Source of the DNA: Dehalococcoidia bacterium
GTDB taxonomy: Bacteria; Chloroflexota; Dehalococcoidia; SpSt-223
DNA: 64,000 bases
Assembly: GCA_026003895.1 (NCBI GenBank)
Contig: BPIC01000006.1
Location: forward strand, 186,001 to 250,000
Reading direction: 5' to 3'
The notes below the pieces were generated by a model. It did not search any database. It was not told the DNA's origin and was given only the letters and a program-made list of their open reading frames with translations. Position numbers and translations under genes: made by a program. Below are positions 53,875-63,310 of this stretch, in pieces (positions within the stretch are counted from its first letter, which is position 1; the number at the start of each line of letters is the position of its first letter).

Positions 53875-54900
53875 GTGGAGCCGGTTCGATTCGCAATCGT
53901 CTCTCCCGCACGGTGGGGGCGCTTGCTCCTCGACGCGGCGCGCGAGACGCCAATGCTCTCCTTCGCTGGAGTCGCGTCCGGAACCCGGTCGAACGCGGAC
54001 GCGGTCGCCCACGACTATGGCGGCCGCGTCTATCCGAGCTACGAGGCGCTGCTGGCTGATCCCACCATCGAGGCCATCCTTCTGCCGACGCCGCATCACC
54101 TTCACTATCCGCAGGCGATGGCCGCCTTTGCCGCCGGCAAACATGTCTTCGTCGAGAAGCCGATCGCGGTCACCATCGCTGAGGCGGAAACAATGCAGCA
54201 GGAAAGCGAGCGCCGGGGCTTGGTATTGGCCGTCGATCACCCGGGCCGACGCACGGGCGGCGCACGCCTCGCCAAGCGGCTGATCGACGAGGGCCGGCTC
54301 GGCGCAATCGTCTCGGCGGTCGCCATTCACGGCGCACCGCTTGAGCCCCGCAGCAACGAAGACTGGAAGTTTTCGGCGGAGGTCGTCCCGGGCGGACCGC
54401 TCGATCAACTCGGCCCGCACTATGCCGATCTGATGCACTACCTCCTCGGGCCAATTCGCAACGTGAGCAGTTACGTGCGCGACGACGTGACCCCATTTTC
54501 CGCGCCCGATGCCGCCATCGCCAGCTTTCGGTTCGCCAGTGGCGTGATCGGCGTGTACGTCACCCATCAGGTCGCCGGCTACGTTAGCTCGCTGACGATC
54601 TTCGGCGTCGCCGGCGCTCTTCGGATCGAGCGCTTTGGCCAAGAACTGTTCTGGCAGGATCGCACGCCAACCCAAGCTGCCCAAGCCGGAGAGGGTGGCT
54701 GGCGGCCAATCCCGGTTGCGGGGCCCGCGCCGTCCACCACCGCGTTGACTGAAGCGCTCGATGAATTTGCCCGCTGCATTCGCACGGGAGCTCGCGCGGA
54801 GGTCGGAGCGGCCGAAGGGATCGCAGCCTTGCGCGTGATGCGGGCTGCGCTCGACTCTGCTCAGATCGGCCGCGTTATTGAGCTGGCGGTGGAGCAGTGA
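53875..54900 (+). CDS. Gfo/Idh/MocA-family oxidoreductase
   Basis: The 341-residue protein has a Rossmann N-terminus (VRFAIVSPARWGRLLL; the usual Gly-rich loop is weak, reading SPARWGRLL), then the family motif HVFVEKPIAV. Later features include GPHYADLMHYLLGP and the C-terminal beta domain. These enzymes oxidise sugars, inositols or uronic acids with NAD(P). It opens divergently from the GntR gene and may share control through operator 2. The gene starts at GTG with GGAGG upstream. The first loop lacks the GxGxxG consensus, so cofactor binding may be altered. Confidence 0.85.
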   Translation: MEPVRFAIVSPARWGRLLLDAARETPMLSFAGVASGTRSNADAVAHDYGGRVYPSYEALLADPTIEAILLPTPHHLHYPQAMAAFAAGKHVFVEKPIAVTIAEAETMQQESERRGLVLAVDHPGRRTGGARLAKRLIDEGRLGAIVSAVAIHGAPLEPRSNEDWKFSAEVVPGGPLDQLGPHYADLMHYLLGPIRNVSSYVRDDVTPFSAPDAAIASFRFASGVIGVYVTHQVAGYVSSLTIFGVAGALRIERFGQELFWQDRTPTQAAQAGEGGWRPIPVAGPAPSTTALTEALDEFARCIRTGARAEVGAAEGIAALRVMRAALDSAQIGRVIELAVEQ

Positions 54901-55208
54901 CGATGTGCCGCAGGATCAACCCGTGCAGCTCTCGAGGGGCCAGTGGCGTCGAGATCGCCACTGCGCCGGACCGCCCAGGCGGAGCGTGCCCATCGCCAGC
55001 CAGCGCCGGCATCCTCGGCTCGGCACGTGGACGGCATACCACGCACACCGCTGCCCCGCCGATCCGGCCACCTTGGATTGCCAATCACGAGGGAACTCGG
55101 CAGGCCCGTCCGCCGCGCGACGGCCGAGGGCTGTCCATCGACGGATCTCGGGCTTGGCTGGCGACTTTCCGCATAACGGCCACCGCCGGGCGGGGCTAGG
55201 AGCACGCC
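54901..55208. other. Spacer between the Gfo/Idh and Ldh-type genes
   Basis: About 308 bases. An open frame crosses it and continues antisense-like through the next gene, but it has no conserved sequence. No RNA gene or repeat is visible. Such a long gap inside an otherwise tight cluster is unusual. Confidence 0.4.
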
Positions 55209-56231
55209 ATGCCGGTCGTCTCTGCCAACGAACTCGAGCGCCTCGCAGCGGCCATTCTCCACCGGCTCGGGGCGCCGGGGGATATCGCGGGCATCGTTGC
55301 CGAGAGCCTCGTCGAGGCCAACCTCCTTGGGCACGACTCGCACGGTGTCATCCAACTGCTGCGCTATGCCAGCAAGGTAGCGGAGGGATCGCTGCAGCCA
55401 GCGGCGCGGGCGACCGTCCGACGACGACAGGGAGCGACGGCCACCGTCGATGGCGGCTGGGGCTTCGGGCACCCGGCTGCCCATCTGGCGGTAGCGACGG
55501 CGGCACCGCTGGCAGCCGAATTCGGGATCGCCGCGGTCGTCGTGGAACGGGTCAACCACGTCGGCCGGCTCGGCGAGTACGTCGAGGCGCTCGCCGCCGC
55601 CGGGCAAATTGGAATTGCCACCGCAGCCGGCGCAGGTCGAGGAGGCAGTGTCGCTCCGTTCGGGGGCCGCGAGCGAATCTTTGGCACCAACCCGATCGCC
55701 ATCGCTGTTCCCGTGCCATCGCATCGGCCACCCCTCGTGATCGACTTCGCGACGGCCGCGATTGCCGCTGGGAAGATCGACATAGCCCTTGCCGAGGGCA
55801 AGCCACTGCCAGAAGGAGTGCTGCTCGATGCCGCAGGAGTGCCGACGACCGACCCGGCAGCATTTGCCGCGGGAGGCGCGTTGCTGCCCTTCGGCGGCCA
55901 CAAAGGCTCGGGGCTTATGCTGATGATCGAGCTTGTCACCAGCGTCCTCGCCGGCTTCGCGCCGGCCTCGTCCACCGAGTGGCAGCCTGGCAACCCAGCC
56001 TTGCTCATTGCTCTTGCGGTCGATGCCTTCACCAGCCGCGAGCGGTTTGCGCGATTGACGGAAGAACTGCTGCACCGCGTCGAGTCTTCGGCTCCCGCCG
56101 AGGGCGTTGCCGAGGTCTTGCTCCCAGGCGCTCTGGAGGCGCGCACTCGTGCGAAACGCGAGCGCGAGGGGATTCCCGTGCCGGAACCAACATGGCGTCA
56201 ACTCATCGCACTGCGGGACGGCGACCGGTGA
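55209..56231 (+). CDS. Ldh-family (malate/L-lactate/ureidoglycolate-type) dehydrogenase
   Basis: The 340-residue protein belongs to the non-Rossmann Ldh2/MDH2 family, which oxidises 2-hydroxy acids or reduces keto acids with NAD(P). Motifs: LLGHDSHGVIQLLRYASKV near residue 45, VVERVNHVGRLGEYV, GTNPIAIAVPVPSH and PFGGHKGSGLMLMIEL. The family includes 2,3-diketogulonate reductase and sulfolactate dehydrogenase. Its stop overlaps the next dehydrogenase start (GTGA). A long frame in another register covers the same DNA and is not real. Confidence 0.92.
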   Translation: MPVVSANELERLAAAILHRLGAPGDIAGIVAESLVEANLLGHDSHGVIQLLRYASKVAEGSLQPAARATVRRRQGATATVDGGWGFGHPAAHLAVATAAPLAAEFGIAAVVVERVNHVGRLGEYVEALAAAGQIGIATAAGAGRGGSVAPFGGRERIFGTNPIAIAVPVPSHRPPLVIDFATAAIAAGKIDIALAEGKPLPEGVLLDAAGVPTTDPAAFAAGGALLPFGGHKGSGLMLMIELVTSVLAGFAPASSTEWQPGNPALLIALAVDAFTSRERFARLTEELLHRVESSAPAEGVAEVLLPGALEARTRAKREREGIPVPEPTWRQLIALRDGDR

Positions 56232-57199
56232 GATTTCGGGTGTGGGTGGACGTCGCGCCGCATCCCGCGACCTACCCGGTGCTGGACGGGCAGGCCGACC
56301 TGATCGGGCCGCTGGTCGACCGGTCGGAGGACCCGCTTCACGACATCGAGCGGGCCGATGCTGTGCTGGCCAGTGGGCGGTTTCCAGGGACGGCAGCCAC
56401 CTTCGACCGCGCCAGCCGTCTGCGAGCGGTGGCGCGCTTTGGCGCCGGCTATGAGACGATCGATCTCGAAGCTGCGACAGCGCGGGGAATCTGCGTCATG
56501 AACACGCCGGACGCCCCGACGATCGCCACCGCCGAGTTCACCATCATGCTGATGATCGCGGTCATGCGCCGCCTGCTGCCGGGCATTCGCGCCCTCGAGG
56601 CAGGTGGATGGCCACCGCTCGGTGATGTCCTCGGTCACGACCTCTCCGGCAAGACGCTTGGAATCATCGGCCTCGGTCGGATCGGCAGCCGAGTTGCTCG
56701 GCTGGCGACCGCGTTTGACATGAAGGTCGTCGCCGTTGACCCCTTCGTGACGGCAGAGCGGGCCACGGCCGCCGGCGCAACCCTGCTTCCAGCGCTCGAT
56801 CAGTTGTTGGGCATCGCCGACATCGTTTCCTTGCACGTTCCAGCGAGCGCGGCGACGCATCACTTGCTCGACCGTGCGGCCATCGCCCGTCTCAAGCCGA
56901 GCGCCGTCGTGATCAACGTCGCGCGCGGAACCGTCGTCGACGAGGTCGCACTCGCCGAAGCGCTCCGCGCTGGGCGGATAGCCGGCGCTGCGATCGACGT
57001 TTGGAACCCCGAACCACCAGCGCCCAACCATCCGCTCTTGGGACTTCCGAATGTCGTCGCAACGCCACATCAGGCGGGGCTCTCGAACGAAGGGCGGGAA
57101 CGCAGTAATACGGAGGCCGCGCGGCAGGCGCTGATGGTCCTGCGCGGCGAGCGGCCACCGCACTTGCTCAATCCGGAAGTTTGGGATCGCCGGCGCTAG
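56228..57199 (+). CDS. D-isomer-specific 2-hydroxyacid dehydrogenase
   Basis: The 323-residue protein starts at a GTG overlapping the Ldh-type gene. It has the NAD-binding IIGLGRIGSRVARLATAF, then VSLHVPASAATHHL. The catalytic Arg is in VINVARGTVVDE, the Glu in AIDVWNPEP and the His in ATPHQAGLS. Enzymes of this fold (SerA, glyoxylate reductase, VanH-type) reduce 2-keto acids to D-hydroxy acids, or the reverse. With the Ldh-type enzyme it would handle both stereochemical sides of a hydroxy/keto acid. Upstream reading of this frame through the Ldh gene (to 54878) is spurious. Confidence 0.92.
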   Translation: MRFRVWVDVAPHPATYPVLDGQADLIGPLVDRSEDPLHDIERADAVLASGRFPGTAATFDRASRLRAVARFGAGYETIDLEAATARGICVMNTPDAPTIATAEFTIMLMIAVMRRLLPGIRALEAGGWPPLGDVLGHDLSGKTLGIIGLGRIGSRVARLATAFDMKVVAVDPFVTAERATAAGATLLPALDQLLGIADIVSLHVPASAATHHLLDRAAIARLKPSAVVINVARGTVVDEVALAEALRAGRIAGAAIDVWNPEPPAPNHPLLGLPNVVATPHQAGLSNEGRERSNTEAARQALMVLRGERPPHLLNPEVWDRRR

Positions 57200-57216
57200 C
57201 CGGGTCGGAGGCACGC

Positions 57217-58311
<1,095 letters not shown>

Positions 58312-58384
58312 ACGGTGGTGGTCGGCGCCAGCCTCAGGCGCCACCGAGGTCTCGCTGCCGGTCGGATGCCGGACAGCCAGCCGC

Positions 58385-58461
58385 TGGTGGGCGGTGAGGG
58401 GCTCGAACCCCCGGCCTTCTGGGTGTAAACCAGACGCTCTGACCGACTGAGCTAACCGCCC
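58385..58461 (-). tRNA. tRNA-Val (anticodon UAC)
   Basis: Reading the minus strand from 58461, a full cloverleaf is visible. Acceptor GGGCGGT pairs with ACCGCCC, and there is a TAGCTCAGTCGGTCAGAGC D-arm. The anticodon arm has stems CTGGT/CCAG around TTTACAC (anticodon TAC), and the GGTTCGAGC T-arm is canonical. The encoded 3' end is A-CCA. It lies after the ATPase gene. Confidence 0.95.
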
Positions 58462-58519
58462 GACCTCCCAATAATAGGGCACGCGGGCGCACACCACCTC
58501 GACGCTGGCCGACGTGCCC

Positions 58520-58897
58520 TCAGCTTCCCGAGAGCGCATCGTCGCACGCCCGCTCGACCGTCGACACCAGCTCGTCGATCTCGAATGGCTTGTGCAGCCA
58601 AGCTGACGCTCCCACCTGCTGCGCTTTGTCTGGGGCACGGGCGTCGGCAGTGAGAAGGATGATCGGAATGGCGACAGCAGGCTTGCGGCCAGCGAGGGAT
58701 TCGGCAAACTGATAACCGTTCATCCTCGGCATCATCAGGTCGAGCAGGATGACGTTTGGCTCTTCGCGATCGAGCAGATCTAATCCGTCCACACCGTCAG
58801 CAGCCGTCAGAACGCGATAGCCCTCGAGCTCCAGCACGTCTCGGATGGTCTGCCGCAAGGACGCGTCGTCTTCGACAAGGAGAACAGTACACTCCAC
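58520..58897 (-). CDS. Single-domain response regulator (CheY-like)
   Basis: The 125-residue receiver has VLLVEDDASLRQ with the acidic pair, the phosphoacceptor Asp in VILLDLMMPRMNG (about 55), the Thr in ILLTADAR and the Lys in WLHKPFEIDE. It has no output domain, so it would relay a phosphate or act by protein contact. I start it at GTG 58897, five bases after the kinase stop and preceded by GGGG; ATG 58915 is possible. Its partner is the upstream histidine kinase. Confidence 0.9.
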   Translation of the reverse strand: MECTVLLVEDDASLRQTIRDVLELEGYRVLTAADGVDGLDLLDREEPNVILLDLMMPRMNGYQFAESLAGRKPAVAIPIILLTADARAPDKAQQVGASAWLHKPFEIDELVSTVERACDDALSGS

Positions 58898-58901
58898 GAG
58901 C

Positions 58902-60584
58902 TTACCCCGCTGCATCGGCAGCGGGCAGCACCACGGTAACCGTGGTGCCGGCGCCTTCGACGCTTTCCACACGTAGCGTTCCGCCGTGCGCTTCGACGAT
59001 GGCACGGCTCAAGTACAGGCCCAGTCCGATTCCAGGGTAGGCATCGGCCGCGGCATTCGAGCCACGAAAAAACGGCGTACCGAGGTGCGGCAGGTCCTGC
59101 TCCGGAATGCCGATGCCGGAGTCGCGGACGCGCAGCACCGCGCCGCCGGCATCACGCACGATCTGCAATGTCACCTGCTGGCCGGCCGGCGAATATTTCC
59201 GGGCATTCGAGAGCAGATTGTCCACCACCTGCTGCAGGCGCTGGCGGTCGCCATTCACCCAGACCGGCGTCGGCGGCACGAGAGTCTCCAGCGGCGGATT
59301 GGGCCGATCGCTCCGTTCCGCTTGGCGGGCGGCTTCGGCGGCCAGCTCGCGAATATCGAGTCGCTCCAGATTGAGGCGGAGCGCCCCCTCCTGCACCCGC
59401 GCGGTGTCAATCAGGTCCATGCCGAATGCCGTCAACCGGTCGGTCTCGCGCAGAATAATCTCGACCCATTGCGCGATTCGGTCGGGCGCGATCCCCTCGG
59501 GCCGCCTGCTCGCGCGTTGCAGGAGCTCGGCGCTAGCCCGGATTGCCGCAAGCGGCGTTCGCATTTCATGGGAGGCGGCCGCGAGCAAGTGCTCTTTGAT
59601 GCGAGCCGCCTGGCGTTGTTCGGTCACGTCGTGGAAAATGAGAATGGCCCCGCTCAGCCGGCCATGGTCCCCGCGAATGGGGCCAGCGTTGAGGACGACC
59701 TCACGATACCCGCCCGTGCGGTGGCGTAAGCGAACATGTTCGCCGACCGCCCGCGTCCCGGCTAGCGCTCCGGCGACCGCGGCCGCCAGCCGCGGCTGGT
59801 CTTCGGGCGTGGTCAACCGGTCAAGGGACCCGCCCACCAGCTCGCCGGGTTCGACACCGAGCATTTCACGCCAGCTCGGATTAGCGTAGCTGACCGCGCC
59901 GTCTGGACCGACGAGCGCGATCGCCTCGACCGCGCCGCGGACCACCTCCTCCCAGCGCGACTCGTTTTGGACCAGCGCCCGCCGGAGCTCCCGGACACGG
60001 TCCATCAGATGGAGCTGTGCCGCGATGTCCGGGCTCGCCTGTTCGACGTCCGGCGCGTACTCCTTGCCGACCGCTGCTTCCGCCTCGGGCGTGCGCCGGA
60101 GATACACGGTCACCAGACACCCCGGGTCCCCGAGCGCAATCCGTTTATGGAGAACGACTTTGGCGTAGCCAAAGTTCCGCGCCGCGATTCCACCAAAGAC
60201 CGAACTCGTCATGAAGCACAGCGACGGCGCACGCTGGACGAGGCGGTCAAAGGGACAACTCGTGGTCTGAACGACGACCTTGTCCGGGTCAGCGGAGACC
60301 AGTGAGAAATTGCCTCGGATCTTCTGTTTCAAGTCGACGATAACATGGGCATATTCCTCGAGCGTAAAGGGACGGTCGATTCCCCAAAACGCCTTGTATT
60401 GTTCCTCGATTGCGGCGCCCATCGATAGCCCGGTGTTCATCACGTAGGCGCCAGCGAGATCGCTGCCCAGAATGCCTTCGTTGAGATAACTCAGACTCGT
60501 AATGAGTTGACGCATGAAGACGTCGCGATCGAGAGCGATCGGCGTATCGAAGGACGAACGAGGCCTCATGTCGTTCGTTTCCAC
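58902..60584 (-). CDS. PAS histidine kinase with a cysteine-containing N-terminal sensor (MetOD1/V4R-like)
   Basis: About 560 residues from GTG 60584 (other starts: TTG 60605, ATG 60569). The N-terminal 190 residues contain TTSCPFDRLVQRAPSLCFM and ALGDPGCLVTVYL. Three cysteines in such positions resemble the methanogen output/V4R-like sensor domain. A PAS domain follows (about 215-325, ALVGPDGAVSYANPSWREML). The H-box is ASHEMRTPLAAIRASAELL, and a HATPase_c domain has NLLSNARKYSP, RDSGIGIPEQDL and GIGLGLYLSRAIVEAHGG. It phosphorylates the receiver just downstream. The signal may be redox, metal or a small ligand. Confidence 0.9.
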   Translation of the reverse strand: METNDMRPRSSFDTPIALDRDVFMRQLITSLSYLNEGILGSDLAGAYVMNTGLSMGAAIEEQYKAFWGIDRPFTLEEYAHVIVDLKQKIRGNFSLVSADPDKVVVQTTSCPFDRLVQRAPSLCFMTSSVFGGIAARNFGYAKVVLHKRIALGDPGCLVTVYLRRTPEAEAAVGKEYAPDVEQASPDIAAQLHLMDRVRELRRALVQNESRWEEVVRGAVEAIALVGPDGAVSYANPSWREMLGVEPGELVGGSLDRLTTPEDQPRLAAAVAGALAGTRAVGEHVRLRHRTGGYREVVLNAGPIRGDHGRLSGAILIFHDVTEQRQAARIKEHLLAAASHEMRTPLAAIRASAELLQRASRRPEGIAPDRIAQWVEIILRETDRLTAFGMDLIDTARVQEGALRLNLERLDIRELAAEAARQAERSDRPNPPLETLVPPTPVWVNGDRQRLQQVVDNLLSNARKYSPAGQQVTLQIVRDAGGAVLRVRDSGIGIPEQDLPHLGTPFFRGSNAAADAYPGIGLGLYLSRAIVEAHGGTLRVESVEGAGTTVTVVLPAADAAG

Positions 60585-60695
60585 TGCGATCCTCGCTTTG
60601 TGCAATTCGAAAAACGAACGTCTCCGATGATTGGCGGTCCAGCGCCCTCCTACTGTACCAAATCGGCAGCAGCGAGGCCGCGATTGAGAGAAGAG

Positions 60696-61094
60696 TCATG
60701 AACGTTTCGGGAATTGAAGCTCGCGCCGCAGCACCGATTTCTTGCTTTGCCCGAGTTCTTCAAGGTCAAACGGCTTGCTGCCGTCGGCGACGGCGTTCAG
60801 CCGCCCCGATTCCTCGATTACCTTGGGGCTGGCAGAAAGGACCGGCACTGGCACGTCGGCCGTATCGGGTCCAGTCGGTTGGTGATCTCGAAATCGGCGG
60901 TCATCCCACACCGGCGTCATCACGTTCACGACCATGCGAGAAATCCCCATCTTTCCAGTAGGTCGAGGGCCGGGGCGCCATGGCGCCCGGCCCGAATCTG
61001 ATAGCCTTCGTCTTCGAGCACGTCGGCACGCAAGAATGAAGCAGACCGTCGGTTCGTCGTCGAGCACGAGGATACGGCGCTTGCCTGCCACCAT
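60696..61094 (-). pseudogene. Decayed response-regulator receiver domain
   Basis: On the minus strand MVAGKRRILVLDDEPTVCF is a clear receiver start. The frame then breaks, and a second frame carries ADVLEDEGYQIRAGRHGAPAL and LDLLERWGF. The first frame resumes with MVVNVMTPVWDDRRF, where the phosphoacceptor Asp is replaced by Asn. It ends with LSASPKVIEESG and GSKPFDLEEL, the usual Lys-Pro motif. At least two frameshifts plus loss of the key Asp indicate a real pseudogene. It lies divergent from the REC-GAF gene and next to a working kinase. Confidence 0.72.
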
Positions 61095-61241
61095 GCCTCC
61101 GGGCAAATCGAGCAGAGCGGCGTGGCCGCGGCGAACCGCGGTGTGGCCGGGTGCCGCACGGTTTCGCGGCCGCGGCGGCCGGGCATTGTGCGCTGCTGCT
61201 ATCCTAGAAAGCGCACCCCGCGGCCAGAGAGGGAGACGCCT

Positions 61242-62240
61242 GTGCCCTCGGTGACCATTCTCCATGTCGACGACCGGCCAGAGGACCGCGCCCGCGTGGC
61301 ACGGGAGATCGCTCGCGACCTCCCGGACGCTCGGGTACTGCCGATCGCGGGCGCTGCCGCCTTGCAGGATGCACTCAGCCAGCCGGTCGATCTCGTCATC
61401 ACCGACCATCAGTTAGATTGGACCGACGGTCTGGGCGTCCTCGCCTGCGTCAACGCGGAGCAGCCTGGCATTCCCGTCATCATGCTCACCGCCAACGGCA
61501 ACGAAGAAGTCGCCGTTGCCGGCCTCAAGGCTGGGCTGGACGATTATCTCCCCAAGTCGGCGCTCCATCGGCTCGGCGGCGCAATCCGCACCGCACTTGA
61601 TCGCGCTGAGTCGCGACGGCGCGCTGCCACCGCGGACGCTGCAACTCGCCGCGCGTTCGAGCGGCAGCGCGTCGTCGCCGAGGCAGCACGCGACTTTGCC
61701 GCCGCTCGCCACGACGTCGCAACCATCGCCGACCGGCTCGCCCGCATCGCGGCGACGACGATCGGCGATTTGGCAACGGTTCAGATCCGATTGCAGGAGG
61801 ACATCTCGCTGGCGCTGCTCGCCGCCCACCATCCGGACCCGGCGATAGAGGCGCGCATGCGCGCCCACTATGAGGCTGCGCCAATCCAGCGTGGCGAAGG
61901 GCTCACCGGCAGGATCTTGGAGACGGGCGAACCTGTCGTCTTGAACGGCAAATCGACGGCGGAGATCCAAGGTCAGCTGAAGCCCGAATACCGGAGCTTC
62001 GTCGAAGAGCTTGGTCTGACGGCCGTGCTCGCCGTGCCCCTGCAAGCAACCGGGCAAGTGCTCGGCGTCGTCGCTTGCGCTCGTTACGACCCGAACCGAC
62101 CCTACAGCGCGGACGACCTGCTCGTCCTCGAGGAACTGGCGGGATGCGCGGCGCTCGCGCTCGAGAGCGCGGTCCTCTACCTCAGCGCCCAAGAAGCGCT
62201 GCGCGCCCGCGATCGGGTGCTCTCGATGGCGACCTCATGA
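61242..62240 (+). CDS. REC-GAF front part of a broken hybrid histidine kinase
   Basis: From GTG 61242 (GGGAG upstream) the protein has a receiver domain (VTILHVDDRPEDRARV; Asp in LVITDHQLDWTDG; Lys in YLPKSAL) and a linker helix of about 40 residues. A GAF domain (about 155-320) follows with QRGEGLTGRILETGEPVV and VLAVPLQATGQVLGVVACA. It ends after LSMATS at 62240. Just there a T at 62235 shifts the frame; without it the reading would be LSMATHELQTPLAAIKG, a normal H-box, continuing to 62925. It therefore looks like an N-terminal fragment. Confidence 0.85.
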   Translation: MPSVTILHVDDRPEDRARVAREIARDLPDARVLPIAGAAALQDALSQPVDLVITDHQLDWTDGLGVLACVNAEQPGIPVIMLTANGNEEVAVAGLKAGLDDYLPKSALHRLGGAIRTALDRAESRRRAATADAATRRAFERQRVVAEAARDFAAARHDVATIADRLARIAATTIGDLATVQIRLQEDISLALLAAHHPDPAIEARMRAHYEAAPIQRGEGLTGRILETGEPVVLNGKSTAEIQGQLKPEYRSFVEELGLTAVLAVPLQATGQVLGVVACARYDPNRPYSADDLLVLEELAGCAALALESAVLYLSAQEALRARDRVLSMATS

Positions 62241-62925
62241 ACTGCAGACGCCGCTTGCCGCGATTAAAGGTCTTGCTCAGCTGCTCCTGCGCCTCGAGGC
62301 GAGCAACCGCCTCGACCCCGATCGCTTGCGCCAAGGGCTGCGCTCGATTGACGAATCGACCGACCGGCTTACCCGACTCGTCCACGATCTCCTCGAGGTC
62401 TCGCGCATTCGGCTCGGCCGGCTGTCCCTCGCGCTCGAGGCGGTCGAACTCTCTTCGCTGATCCAGCGGATCGCGGCAAGGTATGCCAGCGCTGGCGTGA
62501 CGTTCCAGTACGGTGGTGGCCCAGCGCACGTGCGTGCCGACCCGGCTCGCTTCGAACAAGTCTTGACCAATGTCCTCGACAATGCCGTCAAATACTCCTC
62601 ACCCGGCACACCGATCGAGGTTGCCCTCAGCCGGGACGGCGCAGGTTTCCTCGTGACCGTGACCGATGACGGGATCGGGCTGCCCAGCGGGGCGGCGGCG
62701 GCGATTTTCGAGCCGTTCAGTCGAGCCGCCAACGCCGCCAGATCGCAGCGTCCCGGCTTGGGGTTGGGCCTGTTCATCGCGCGCCAGATCGTTGAGTTGC
62801 ACGCGGGCACGATTTCGGCCGAGAGCCCCGGCGAGGACCAAGGCACGACGATTCGGATTTGGCTCCCTGCCGCGCCGGCGGATTCGCTACCGGCGACCGA
62901 CCCACTGCGTGAGCACCCCTCGTAG
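62241..62925 (+). CDS. Histidine-kinase back part split from the REC-GAF gene
   Basis: The DNA after the shift encodes HELQTPLAAIKGLAQLLLRL, starting at 62236, then LTRLVHDLLEVSRIRLGRL and the ATP-binding domain. That domain has FEQVLTNVLDNAVKYSS (N-box), VTDDGIGLP (G1) and RPGLGLGLFIARQIVELHAG (G2). The only start in its frame after the shift is a TTG at 62326, which would drop the H-box and leave a truncated kinase of 199 residues. It is therefore not expected to autophosphorylate unless the shift is an error or is bypassed. It ends 39 bases inside the antisense response-regulator gene. Confidence 0.7.
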
Positions 62926-63282
62926 CAGAGCCTCGAGGGCGTCGAAGCCGATTGGCTTGACCACGTAGTCATTCGCTCCGAGCGCCGCCGCGCGACTGCG
63001 GTCCTCCTCGCGGTCCGACATCGAAAGCATGATCACGGGTGTCGCCTGCCAGCCGGGCGTCGACCGAATCGCGGCCAGCACGTCGAAGCCCGATGCGCCA
63101 GGCAGCCGAACATCCAGTACGACGAGATCCGGGGGAGCGCCGTCGAGGGCAGCAACCACGTCCCGGCCATCGGCGACGGTTCGCACCTCGATTGGCTCAC
63201 CAGGAGGAGCGACCTCCCGAAAGGCGAATTCGGTGAGCGTGGCGTGGGCAGGATCGTCCTCGGCCAGCAGCACACGGATCAC
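62887..63282 (-). CDS. Single-domain response regulator
   Basis: About 131 residues from GTG 63282. It carries VIRVLLAEDDPAHATLTEFAF, the phosphoacceptor in LVVLDVRLPGASGFDVL, the Ser/Thr in IMLSMSDREED and the Lys in DYVVKPIGFDAL. It has no output domain. It overlaps the end of the broken kinase by 39 bases on the opposite strand. It may receive phosphate from that kinase or from the one at 59 kb. Confidence 0.88.
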   Translation of the reverse strand: MIRVLLAEDDPAHATLTEFAFREVAPPGEPIEVRTVADGRDVVAALDGAPPDLVVLDVRLPGASGFDVLAAIRSTPGWQATPVIMLSMSDREEDRSRAAALGANDYVVKPIGFDALEALLRGVLTQWVGRR

Positions 63283-63310
63283 GGAGTCCGGACCTACGTC
63301 AGGCCGCCGC

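Noticed and set aside
54878..56227. A long open frame of over 400 codons running through the Gfo/Idh spacer and the Ldh-type gene, in frame with the hydroxyacid dehydrogenase
   Set aside because: It is a GC-rich shadow of the Ldh-type gene. Its residues are Arg/Pro/Ala-rich and not conserved, and the dehydrogenase homology begins only at 56228.
58320..58352. GGCGCC...GGCGCC inverted repeat after the ATPase gene
   Set aside because: It could be a terminator stem but has no T-run. Short GC palindromes are common at this GC content, so I do not annotate it.
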